DNA of 64,000 nucleotides from contig NC_087391.1 of assembly GCF_963675165.1 (NCBI RefSeq), forward strand, positions 2,685,001 to 2,749,000. The letters run 5' to 3'. Made by a program: the position numbers and the translations under genes. The notes beneath the pieces were generated by a model. The model did no database searches. It had not been told where the DNA came from and saw nothing but the letters and a program-made list of their open reading frames with translations. This DNA comes from Halichondria panicea (Eukaryota > Porifera > Demospongiae > Suberitida > Halichondriidae). Positions 1-16,800 of the stretch are shown one piece after another. Position 1 is the stretch's first letter. Every line of letters begins with the position of its first letter.

Positions 1-521
1 ATCGCACAATTTAATAATTCGAGGCCTCTAAATCGCGGTACACCACATGATGCACAGTGCAGTGAGTGCAAGCTTTAAATACTTACGCAAATTGCTGCAA
101 TATAATGTGTATGACAATAATGATAATAATCACTAAAATCACAGAGAAGAGATAAACTTTGGATCTGCCAGTTTAATATGGAGCATGCCTCAAACCAAAC
201 AATCAAGTCGAAGTCACACACACATATAATTTCCCTCACCCCTGTCCGCTGATCACACTGTACTAGACAACTGACGATAGATGTAGTCTAATGTAGCTCT
301 AAAGGCCAACTGTTTATAGGCATCAATATCATGTCAATGCAATATCAATGTCACGATCAAGTTGTGGACCACGGGGACTGTGTGTTTTACCACGTGAGCA
401 CGTCATAGCAAAGGTCGTGGGAAGCAGCAGCCAAGGTCATTCACCTGGGCCGAAGTGTAAAGGGAATCCAAAAGATAGTGCTCGTACCCAGCAACTGAAC
501 ACCAGTCTGCTGTTGTACAAA
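1..521. other. Upstream flank of UGP2
   Basis: No gene is recognisable here. The stretch presumably contains the promoter and 5' UTR of UGP2. In-frame ATG codons upstream of the chosen start, the first at 348, would add up to 58 residues rich in Ser, Gly and Arg that look unlike the N-terminus of the family, so they were not used. Confidence 0.4.
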
Positions 522-6048
<5,527 letters not shown>

Positions 6049-6499
6049 ACAAAAAAAAAACATATTTTTTAAGGTTACAGATTTCAGGTTTATATATTAA
6101 TAGTTAATAGTCAGAGTGTAGTATATCGATTTTTAGAGAATGTAACGAACAAATTAATTGTGCATAATGATAATATTATGATTGCATGTGTGGCCATGAA
6201 AACAGATACCTCATTTGAAAGCTTCAATCGCTGTCGAATAAAAGCGACAAAAAGCTAATAATATTCCAAGCTTACCATGGACGTCAACATTAATTATGTT
6301 TGTAAGCTGCCTGATTGTCATGCACTATAATTATATTGTGTGCCGGCATAATATTATTATCCATTTATTCAAAAAAACCTATATATACAATCACAATTGT
6401 ACACTACCTGTAAAAACAAACCACACATTATAAAAAGCAGCTAGCACACACTATGTCCTCATCGAACCAGCCGTTGAGTCTTTAATGTATGATCAGTTA
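6049..6499. terminator. Shared tail-to-tail 3' region of UGP2 and PLB copy A
   Basis: The two stop codons are 451 bp apart on opposite strands. AATAAA on the plus strand is at 6237-6242. AATAAA on the minus strand (TTTATT on plus) is at 6364-6369. If both are used the two transcripts would overlap only slightly or not at all. No other gene is seen. Confidence 0.6.
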
Positions 6500-9400
6500 C
6501 TAAACAAGTCGTATTTTTTCATCAGAGTCTGTGGACATGCTGACAGAGTTACGGTGTCTTCGATGGCGAGAGTATGCGAGTGCTGCGACAACACCAATAA
6601 CGATGGCTATGGCAACAGTGAATGTGGTTAATCCACTTCCGAGCAGAATGCCCAGGAAGCTGCCAGTTTGAGAAGGGTTTCGAGTCACATTGGGGTCAGG
6701 GTTTACAGCACCGAAACCGGAGGGGGGTGGTGAATTTTCTCCTGTAAAAAAGTACGGATACTCCTGGAGGAGCAACAAGAGATATTGATACCATAAATAA
6801 TTATCACCAAAACACCAAATTCATACAGAATCAGCAAAGTATGGTTGGATTGGCTGACCTCAGTTGGGCACTTTAATAGTGGATTTTCTTCCCAGTTGAT
6901 AGAGTCCTTCTTTTCCATCTTAAACGACATCTGGACCAACAGTATAACAAGCTATAAAATAGATAGTTTGCACATATTCAAACAAATACCATGTTGTTCC
7001 AGAGTGCTCGAGCTGCTTCACAGTGACCCTTACGATTGAAATGGAAACAGTCAAGTCCGAAGTATGAGTTGGGGTCCTATGTATAACAGCAGCAAATTAA
7101 GACAGCGTTAAAGTTTATGGTTGAACGAGAGCTCACCTTATCTGGGAGTTTCAAGTTCTTCATGAACGGCTGAAGAACAACGGCAAAGTCATCCGTGTTA
7201 TAACTGTTGAAGTCAATGTTTTCCAGCTCATCCTATACATGTGTATACATAACATGCGTAGGTCCCAAAAGGTACTGTCAGGATGTACAAAGATGTGTGC
7301 AAAAACATGGAGTCGTGGAGATCAAGGTACGTAATAATGCTGTTATTGCAAGCTAGTATAGATATCAATTGTATGTACAAACTATACGAGACATACATTA
7401 TAAAACCCTGATGCTTTGGTGGTAGAGGCGTCATTGTTACAGCTACAGGCAAACCTGTCACATAAGGTAAAGCGTAAACACTATATAGCACAACGTTACA
7501 TAACACAGCTTACAATTTTACTGCAGAACAAAGCAGACTTCCTTTCAAACCCTCCAGTTCGGTTACATCAAGGATTTGAACCAGATTAACAAATGTCCTG
7601 GGTAACTGCGTTGTGGAAATGCATGATGAGGCATACAGGCAGTAGAATCGTAATAACGGATCACTCACCTCAGCTTTAAGGATGTCCAAGCCCTCTCTAA
7701 TGTGCTTCACATACTCACTAGGACTATACTTTGTCTGCACAACAAATATTTATTAATTGTATGCTATAAAATGACTAATTACAAGTGCTGAATTCATGCC
7801 GAGTAAAACCGCATTGAATTTCAATGAGCTTTACCTTGTCATTGCAGTAAGCACACAGATCATTTCCTCCAATCCATATCGTTATCATCTTCCAGTCTTC
7901 ATTAAAGCTTTCCATACTCTGTGATTTGAATGAAATTCAAAAGACACATAATAAACGCTTAGAATACCAAGGAAATTTGCCTAATGTACAAACTGATTAT
8001 GAGGTAATAGATACAATAAATGACATCAAAGCTTTACAATATCATTCTTTATCTTGTCCACGAGGGTTCTAACTTGTCCTGGTATATCCCTGTGAAAAAC
8101 AAAGCCATACATTATTATTTTGCCTGATAACTTCAACAAGGTGCAAATTACTCTGCTATTGCCCCAGATACTGCTTGGTTGAAGTGAGCATTAGATGAAG
8201 TTGCCTTTCCCTTTCCAACAGAGAAACCTTTGACATTAGGGTTGAACTCCTTCACAATATCTAACACATTATAATAATTATATTATACATAATTTCAAAA
8301 GTTATAAGCTGTATTCATCACTAACTTGGAATCGTAGTGTAGCCATCATCACCGCCGATACTAAAAATAGAGTAAAAATAAGAACTGTCAACTTAGTACG
8401 GCATGAAAGTAAATATGACTTACCTCCACGAAACACCACGATATTCTGTTAGCGCCTGAAAAATATTGGTTGCCAAGGCACCGAACCCAGCCTGGTAATA
8501 AAATTAGTAATGATTGAGCAAGGGTAACTATATAACATTGCTACTGGTTACGCTACGCAGAGGTGTACGGTTGTAGTTGTGTGTGTGCTGTGTACGTGTT
8601 GCTGTTCCTGCTCAAGAAATTCTCTATCGGCAAAGCTTGCGTGGTTCTCGAGTTATGGCTATAAGAGTTTTACTGACATTGACGGCAGTGAAGTATATAC
8701 TCTCTTCAGACTTGTTGGTAAAAATCTGTTAGCATAAAGGTTGACTTACTAGTTGGCCTTGCATTTGATAGCTACAAGAGTTGCAAGACCTTTTTTGGTG
8801 TAATTATTAGGGATAAACTCATTGATAAGAAATGCACATGCACTCCCTCAAGAAATACTATTTGGAAGTAGCGAGAAAATACCTTTATCAAGGCATTTTC
8901 ACAGCAGGTGCGCGCTCTTCTTAGTAAAACAGTGAGTCTCTATTCACTGAACTGGACTACTGAACTCACCTTTGACATTATTTAGATTATGTACTTAATT
9001 GTCAAGGAGATGGAAGCCAAAGAGTTGTTTTTCTTATAAGATTTAGCGAAGTGATGGTATAACGAGTGCTGCAAGCTGCGCTGTGCTAATGCCTCTCGCC
9101 ATGTTTTGCTTTCGCTTAGAGTGTTATAGAAGAGGTAATTATAGTTTGCTTTGTATCGTTGTATCGTTATATGTTGTATAATTATGCAATTGTTGTGACA
9201 ATGAATGAATTAACGAACAGAAGTCTTATATCTGATGGCTTGATGAACTAGAGACACTGAAGTGCTAACCCTCGGCTGTTGACATGAATAAATTAATAGA
9301 TCTATAATTACCAGCGGAGTAACAACTTACAATTCTACTTTTAATAGAGACTGGTAAAAGATCACTTCAGCTGCAAATATGTAGATATACCTCGAATAAA

Positions 9401-12400
9401 GGTCGCGTCTAGGCAACGTGCCAGTTTAAGCTTCTTAGCTTCTTAGCTTTTGCTCGCTTTTATACGACAACAAAGCTTTAAATTAACATCGAAATCTGCG
9501 ACTTTTAAAACTAATAACTTAACTAGAGCACTAAAGTGCAAACCCTCGGCTGGTGCCATGATTATAAGAGTATAGTGATGTAATGCAGTGCATGTAGAAA
9601 CTCAATAGCCCATAAATTGAAGAGTTAACTCTTCAATCTATGATAAAACTAAACCAGACTGGAGAGGCATGCATGCTGAGAACAGTGGTACATGAGGCAT
9701 GCATTGTGGAAACCTGGCCATGGAGTCTTAGAGAAGTATGACCTGCCAGGCTGCTGCATAGATAAAAGAGCTAGCTACTGGATCGGATCCCAATAACCAG
9801 TCACAATTCTAGCTTTCTACTTTAGTGACCCTATTCCATTGTTCCTGGTACGGGATCACTTCAGCTGCAAATACCTAGTCTGCCACGTGTAGCTACTTAG
9901 CTAGCTAGCTAGCTGCCAACGTGCAACGTGCAAGTTCAAGCCCAAAGAAGTTTTAACATCAAAACCTGCCACTATTTATATTGTTGTGTGAAGGCTGTAA
10001 ATGCAGTGCTGTGGCATCCAGGTGAGTAGAAAAGGCTATCACAAACAAACAAACCAACAGACTACTATACCCGTGTCCGCCCACGCACGCCTCGGGTAAC
10101 AAACCAACGTAGTACTATACCTGTGGCCGCCCATGCACGCCTCGGGTAATAATCTATAGAAGCAACTGCATTCGTCTGGGGGCCAGACCTTTTCTCAGAG
10201 GGGGGAGGGGGAAGACTTAGAGAGAAAGAGGTCTGGAGAGTGGAGACTCTAGTAGCACTTCTGTGTGCTCTTGGAATGTCAATTAGGGAGGAGACTGTGA
10301 TATTGGATGAAGGAGTAGATGTAGCAATGCTCTCATTTCATTGGCTGTATCCAAATTCCATTGGCTGTAAATCCAAATTCCACATAGGCAATACTCGCAT
10401 TTCATTGGGTTAAAAATCAGGATATGCATTTCATTGGCTCTGGCCACATTCCGCTAGAGCACACAGAAATGCTGCAAGAGTTTCCAGACCTAATCCTAGC
10501 TCTCTAGATTTTTCCCCCCGAGCTATTAGGTCTGGCCCCCAGACTAGCAACTGCATGTAGATCTAATTCAGACTATTTTACATTTCCAAAATAAAAAGGG
10601 GAAAGAGTTGTGTATCTACATGGTAGCATAGTGTTTCGTGGCTTAAGGACTTCATGAAAAGAAAAAGAAATTGTATTCTGTCTTACGATATCACACACGT
10701 GAGATTGAATGTGCATGCGCATAAAAAGGGGTGTATCAATAGGTTAAAGTTCGCAACGGCTGCTACAGTACAGCTTCGCAGCTCTTTTCTGACTCTTACA
10801 GCTAACAAAAAAGTAGCGCTTTAGAGCAAGGCTAACATCATAAGTTGAATCAACTTTGTGCGAACATACATTCTGCAGAGACTGCAACAGCCTTCACTGT
10901 AAGTAAAATTTGCCCTAACTGGAGAACAAAGCTTTAGTTTGCAAACCCACGAATCAAACCCAAAAGAATGTAATGTAGCTTGAAGCCTGTTAGTTTTTGT
11001 CGCATTGCAACCGTTGGAGCAGTTACAGCTGGAATACGCACGCACGCACGACACAATCAGCTTTGCTGTATCCCTCGTGTGGCTACGCCTCGAGCCATAA
11101 TTAATCATTTGGACAGTTCAGACTTTTCAGGTGACTACACACACACTTCAAACTGAGTCATGTCGGCAGGTAATGCCTTGTCAGTGATTTGTTCGAGGAC
11201 ATTGATCAAGCAAACTAGATAAACAGTTGTAGTAGACTTTGAGCATCCTATTTAGCATCATCAATCATGGTCGATAATTTCCCACTCATTTAGTTTCCCT
11301 GTGATTACTAGTAATCTTCTAGTAAATGTTAACCGTTACGTTTTTAGGGGTGTGGTAATTGAACAATGACATCTGATTCTAGCTAGTCGTTCGCGTTCAA
11401 CGTTCAGAGCTGCTCACTGCACACCGATAGGAGACGATCTCTTCACAAAAATCATCTAAATAGAGACAATAGCCGAGTTGATCATCTTCACTTGCACTCT
11501 TTACTCACTGTTAACAAATTCTGTGCGTTGCGTAATGTATGCGGAAACGTCATCAATTGCGAGTTGCTCGCGTGCAATTGACAGGATGTCACGTTTAACT
11601 TTTTTGTGTAGAGGTATCGGTAGTTCGACACTCTTCTTCTTATATACTCTTGATAATAAATAATTATGGCAGCCCACTTACAGTGACTGAATCCCCCACA
11701 GCTCCCATCACTCTTATATTGTACGGAGTCAGCTTATGGACTATGTGGAGGGAATAAATGGCAATTAAAGAAACGTTTATCGAGAAAGGTAACCAACTGC
11801 ATGTGAAAATACGCTCACCTGAAGTTGGATTTGTGTTGATATAGTGGTCCGGTAGTTTAGCGCAATTTAATGGAGGAACAATGCACTGCAAAATTTCAGC
11901 TGATCGTATAATTACTATGGCATGCATCTAGATTCAATACCTCATTAGAAGATAAGTCTGAGATGAGTGTCTCATCGTAGGGGATTCCAGTTGAATTCAG
12001 GGCAGCTTCATACTTCTTAAGGAAAATTTCTGCATAATGTGGTGATAGTAAAATTACCTCACCATTCACTGTACAATAATAGATTTAAATTATAGCCTCG
12101 ATCAGCCACAATTAAGGCACATGTAACCCTAATATCGGATAACTCGGCTAAATGAGTGTTACATTTATGGGAGAGAAAAATCAACTTGACATGGTATAGG
12201 TTTAGCCTTGCGATACACACATGCAGCTCTTTCATACATTCTCCAAATACGCAGTTAACATTAAATCCCCAGTCAACAATGAAAACTCATGTGATTTTAA
12301 TCAGGTTGCGGTATCATTGTACATGTATGCACTATTATAATAATTATGCACAATTAAACATTACACACACACGAGTAATAATTTAGCTCAAGGAATCTAC

Positions 12401-13549
12401 TGTTCTATGTGCAATAAAAGTTTTTTCAAGTTTGTGAGTCAGCAATAAATAGCTTACAGACCCTTGCCTCTGATTCAGGAAATTGCTCTACCCAGTAGTA
12501 CTCGACCTCTACACAGAATGATGTGTTCTAATAATTCTATTCTATAATTCTGTATACTTCTGTTCCAGTTATTAATGACTATGCAGCGCAGCGAACTGTA
12601 GCCAGCAGAGTTTATGCAAGGCCAACTAGCTACCCAATTGTCTGACATTCGCACTTGCAATGTTTTGCGGGCATCAAGCATATGCGAGTGTTAATCTCTT
12701 CAAAAACCTATACCAGTGCTTGTATGACATCACAATCCTTGCCAGAATGTAAAATAAAAGTATCTGTTGATTTGGATCGCTTTTCACTCGCAAAATACAG
12801 TAATATATAATAAGTGAGTACGATCATGTTCTACTACTATAGCTATACTGTAGTTGATATAATTACAGGTGCGCCAAAATAAAATAATACACTTTTAGAG
12901 CGGCGCACTTTTGAGAACCCACAAAATTATGAACTAGCTCTTAATATTAGCTTATGGGCTACAGCTAGTGTAGTATCTAGTGCAGTCTCTTAGCACTTAA
13001 TCGGTGGATCTACTGTTTCGTTGTTGGTCTCTGTATGCTACAGCCACATATAGACAACCGTTACACAACACAGCTATATGCATCAAATGCATGATTGCAC
13101 AAAGTTATACTGCTATAGGCCAAAAAGTATAAAGGCGATTTGCCTTTTATAAACACCATAAAAAATTAATTACAGGAACCGTTGGTGCTTAAATTATGGT
13201 GGCGCTGTAATTACATCAACTATGGTACTGTCATGCAACCCGCAGATTTAAGATTCCATGTCTAAATTGCAAGCCAGACGTTTCATCAGGGAGGTACCTA
13301 CTATTTTTGGGTCTGGCTTCTTCCGCGAGACTAACTCCCTGTGGATCTAAACTAAGTTACACAGGTTTCGCACAAGTCACAAGAAGTACTTGACCGTAGG
13401 AGCCTGGTACTATATACATGCATACCATTAAATATAATTATTGGCTCAGTATAGATTTTTATTAATAATTATTATGACTCACCCTCACTAGTCTGTGCAG
13501 AGCAGATTCCCAGCAGCAGACTGATAAAAAATGGAGCAATGATCCTCAT
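6500..13549 (-). CDS. PLB1: Phospholipase B1-like membrane-anchored SGNH lipase, copy A (frameshifted)
   Basis: Family role: ectoenzyme hydrolysing phospholipid and lysophospholipid acyl chains. Exons on the minus strand: 13549-13483, 12029-11941, 11885-11819, 11740-11682, 8491-8424, 8360-8326, 8260-8152, 8089-8038, 7918-7835, 7734-7669, 7605-7514, 7454-7397, 7232-7137, 7076-6988, 6930-6859, 6763-6500. Signal peptide [22 protein letters not shown] blocks GAVGDSVT (Ser92), WIGGND (Asn201) and DCFHF (Asp323, His326). The last exon encodes one transmembrane helix and a basic tail (SRHRRHR). There is a single PLB domain; mammalian PLB1 has four. Exon 14 has two extra bases in a CACTGTGTGAAG run relative to copy B. 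This shifts the frame and creates a stop at the exon 14/15 junction, after about 343 residues of the expected 454. It may be a lesion, allele or assembly error. Confidence 0.88.
8540..8880 (+). repeat. Diverged repeat-B-like segment in PLB copy A intron 4
   Basis: A GTGTGTGTGCTGTGTACGTG stretch is followed by CTGCTCAAGAAATTCTCTAT and a TTGGTAGCT-like block, in the same order as in the repeat B copy at 2430-2790. Similarity is weaker than for other copies. It lies in the unusually large fourth intron (8492-11681). Confidence 0.4.
9240..9560 (-). repeat. Dispersed repeat family A, copy 2 (reverse)
   Basis: Starts with the reverse complement of the family A end (CACTGAAGTGCTAACCCTCG). It continues with TTTTATACGACAACAAAGCT and AACATCGAAATCTGCGAC, reverse matches to the copy at 4098-4770. 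A second end motif (AAAGTGCAAACCCTCGGCTG) at about 9530 suggests two abutting insertions. Confidence 0.65.
9900..10150 (-). repeat. Dispersed repeat family A, copy 3 (reverse)
   Basis: Contains reverse matches to copy 1 (AACATCAAAACCTGCCACTA, GGCATCCAGGTGAGTAG). It ends in a short direct repeat around ACTATACC(C/T)GTG(T/G)CCGCCCACG(C)ACGCCTCGGGTAA, present twice between about 10060 and 10150. Non-coding. Confidence 0.65.
10172..10545. mobile_element. MITE with GTCTGGGGGCCAGACC inverted ends and flanking direct repeat
   Basis: The left end GTCTGGGGGCCAGACCT is matched by the inverted right end AGGTCTGGCCCCCAGAC. The 11-bp sequence AGCAACTGCAT flanks the element on both sides (10161-10171 and 10546-10556), consistent with a target-site duplication. 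About 374 bp, non-coding, in intron 4 of PLB copy A. Confidence 0.8.
10745..11105 (-). repeat. Dispersed repeat family B, copy 2 (reverse)
   Basis: Has GCAGCTCTTTTCTGACTCTT, a diverged AGCGCTTTAGAGCAAGGCTAA block and CTGCAACAGCC, all reverse matches to family B. A 95-residue minus-strand ORF here shows no recognisable domain and is regarded as chance. Confidence 0.6.
11286..11665 (+). mobile_element. MITE family F, copy 1
   Basis: Shares long stretches with the reverse-oriented element at 57008-57489: CGTTTTTAGGGGTGTGGTAA, a block reading CTAGCTAGTCGTTCGCGTT and an end reading GGTATCGGTAGTTCG. The 57008 copy has clear terminal inverted repeats; this one keeps mainly the right end. It lies just inside intron 4 of PLB copy A. 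Confidence 0.7.
12657..12805. mobile_element. MITE family E, copy 1 (intron 1 of PLB copy A)
   Basis: Begins CAATGTTTTGCGGGCATCAA, carries CATATGCGAG and ends in TTTTCACTCGCAAAATACAG. The element at 34548-34790 shares GTTTTGCGAGCATCAAACAT, CATATGCGAA and CCTTGCCAGAA in the same order. No coding capacity. Confidence 0.65.
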
Positions 13550-13852
13550 CTTACTGAAAACTTGGTACCGTAAGCTGAGTGATTTTACTGCACCAGTATC
13601 TCTAGCTGCTATCTATCTATGCTGCTATGTAATGCTTCAACATAACATCACATGGTGTGCAGCAGCATGTGACCAGCCCTGCCCATCTTTCACCTTCGTG
13701 CAAAATAATAATTATATGTACGCATGCGCCAATTACAACAATTTAAAATCAATATTTCAAATTTACACCTGCATTTCCCCCGGAGTAAAAACACACACAC
13801 ACACACACACACACAAAGTGGAACACAGAGTTAATGTTATTGTTGTTAATCA
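13550..13852. promoter_or_regulatory. Intergenic gap between the tandem PLB genes
   Basis: Only 303 bp separate the stop of copy B from the start of copy A, so this gap should hold both the 3' end of B and the promoter of A. It includes a (CA)12-type run at about 13791-13814 and TTAAAATCAATATTTC. No clear TATA box was identified. A plus-strand ORF across the gap is antisense to the last PLB exon and looks like a shadow. Confidence 0.4.
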
Positions 13853-16800
13853 TTATTGTTGGAATATGAGCCGGGTTTTCTCAGTATCCATAGAAACGCC
13901 CACACTGACACCGCCAGCTCTAACACCACGGCGACCTCGTCTGTACACCATAGCAACAACAACTACAGCAATCGCTACAACAACTACAACCACTGTTAAT
14001 CCTGTTCCTAGCAACACAGCAAGGAGATTTATGGGTGATGTGTCAGTGTCAGTGTTAGGGTCAGGATTTTCACCATTTGAGGAGACGAAAGACTTGGAGT
14101 TTTTATCAGTGTAGAAATATGGAAAGTCCTGGGGATAGAGGAGGGCATGTAAAATAGTTAAAAGGTTCACACGTTCAAGGACTCACAATGGAGGGACACT
14201 TTAACTTTGTCTCTGTTCCCCAGTCAACTTTGTCATCCTTATTCCCAACTGGTTCCATCTAGTATGTACAACACACACTAATACACTTGAAACAAAACTA
14301 GAGTGTTCTACATTACAAGAGCTATAATTATCAGGTGTATTTCGATGGTATAGGAACTTTTGTGAAAGGACGGTTAGAAAGGATTTCGCGGATTTCATGT
14401 TCATAGAGTATTAGCCTTTCGTGCAAGTGATATTAATGTTCGTGGGTATAAATGCTCGCGGTACATGCCTAATCAGCGAAAAACGCGAAGTTTATAATCT
14501 TGAAACACACCCTCTATACAGCAGTTACATGTATAATGTACGTAGCATACATGTACTAACTAACCATGTTGTTCCAGAGAGCACTGGCTATCTCAGCATG
14601 ACCTTTGACAGTGAAATGAAAGCAGTCCAGTCCAAAGTATGACCGGTCACCATCACCATCAGCCTATGAGAATCGGTGAAAGTCATGTACAAGACTTTGA
14701 ACAATTAAATGTAGGGTACAAATTGGCTATAGTGCCATCAAGGCCTTGAATGTACATGCAGCACAACAAGAAGATGTGTGTGTGTGTGCTGGATAGTAAG
14801 TTCTTACATTTGAGGGGAGACCTGTGTTCTTGAAGAATGGCTGAAGAACCACTGCGAACTGGTCAGAGTCATGATACTCGGGAGTTTTTTCTATCATATC
14901 TTCCAGAAGATCCTGCAAGTAGTTAATAATAATTATAGTAAAATCAGACAGTGAATTCTTACATTGTAGTCCCTGGAAGCTTGAGATGTTTCGCTCCAGT
15001 ACTTGCTGTTGGCAACACAGGGGCACACAGCTCTGGGTTAGGAGATGTGAGGTTGTTAATACCAATGCAACATAGTAAATTCAGAGTCTAAAATGATGAC
15101 CACATCGAACTCTTGTGAAACACTTAAGTGTACAAACTAGAGACAATAATTATGATCACAGTTAATTAGCTCACAAATGGATGAGGTCGCAAAACAATCC
15201 TGTCTTCAGTGCTCCCAGTTTAGTGACATCCAGAATCTCCACAACATTGACATAGGTTCTCGGCAGCTGCACAAAAGATATATAGAAACATCACAAGAGG
15301 CCCGGATGGTGTGGCTTGATCCACATTCAATATTGTATGTACATGTTTGAAAGTGCATACCTCAGCTCGTATTATGTCCAACCCTTCTTTAATCTTCTTC
15401 ACATAGTTTTCTGCACTCTTTTTCACCTGGAAGTTGTACCAGAAGTATAGGTTTGTGTGCCATTCAGTCTTACCTTTTCTTTACAGTAGTTACACAGATC
15501 GTTTCCTCCAATCCACAAAGTGATGAGCTTCCAGTCTTCCTCCACATTGATGCTCTGTGCAATTAAATGGCACATGTATGTTACTCCTGAGTCATCACAG
15601 AGTGGCTATTTCCAGGCAAAACAGAAGCAGTATTTAACCACCACAAATGGCGTGGTGTATATACTGCATGTGTTCCTGCATGTGTTCCTGCATGCAGCTA
15701 AAAGCATACAAATGAATGCCTGGGTTTTCCCAAAATCAGCATCGAAGTTTCTAAATTAAAGCTAATGATCAACTGTACCCAGAATCTGGGGGTAGTAACA
15801 AAAATCCAGTCATTGCAACACCACACAACAAGTTTCGATATAATTATGTAGGAGATGAAAGCACCGCAGGTGCTGATGCCTCGGTGCAGGTGCCAACGCT
15901 ATGCTACTAATAGCTTTTATACACATAATTATGATTTTGCTGCATGCAGGCAGAATCCAGAATCACAGGGAAACTCAAGGAGTGGGTAGGCCTAATGATC
16001 AACCATGATGGTTGATCAATGCCAAATTAAGTTCAAGTCTAAAATCAATGGCTGCATCAGCAGAGCCTTGCAGCTCTCTTCTCACTCTTGTAGCTAGCAA
16101 TAGCTAGCGTTCTAGTGCAGAGCTAACTACTAAGTAGAGTAGCAACACTCGGTGAACAAGTTTGCTACGCACTCTTCTGAAAAGGCTGCAATGGCATTAC
16201 CAGTAAGCAAAACTAGGCATAACTTGAGAACAAAGCATTATATTGCAAATCCACAAATTGAAATCCAAGAGTAAACATGATAAGAAGCCTATAGACTCTT
16301 ACTTGCACTCGATTGATCCTTGAGCATCTGTAGCAGTGTACACAGACAGACAGACAGACAGACACACACTATTACCATATAGCGCATGCGTATCGAGGCA
16401 TAATAATACCGTATAGCGAGCAATTTTTGTGCAAATTCCTTCTAATGGCTGGAGAGTCCCCAGAATAAATGTTCACAGTTGTAATATTTGCGGTTCACTG
16501 CAAAGAAACCACACCCACCAACAAGCTTTGCATAAAAAATACTGATGCGTGGGAGTTTCTCCCGGTTTTAGTCTAAACGTTAACTGTTCTGCCCCCGAAA
16601 AACGTGACAATTTGCACTGTGTGAAAATGTTCCGCTATACGGTACTCTACGTACTGGCATGCGCAATAACAAATATTATATACCTGATCTGCTTTTATCA
16701 TCTTGACAAGCTCCCGCACTTCCCCCGGTATTTGACTGCATAGAATTTAAAATTGATGCCACACCACGTGCATACAGTTTCATATATTTGTGTTTAACGA

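Noticed and set aside
13539-14114. 191-residue plus-strand ORF
   Set aside because: Antisense to the last exon of PLB copy B and the promoter of copy A; no domain, and the minus-strand exon is well supported.
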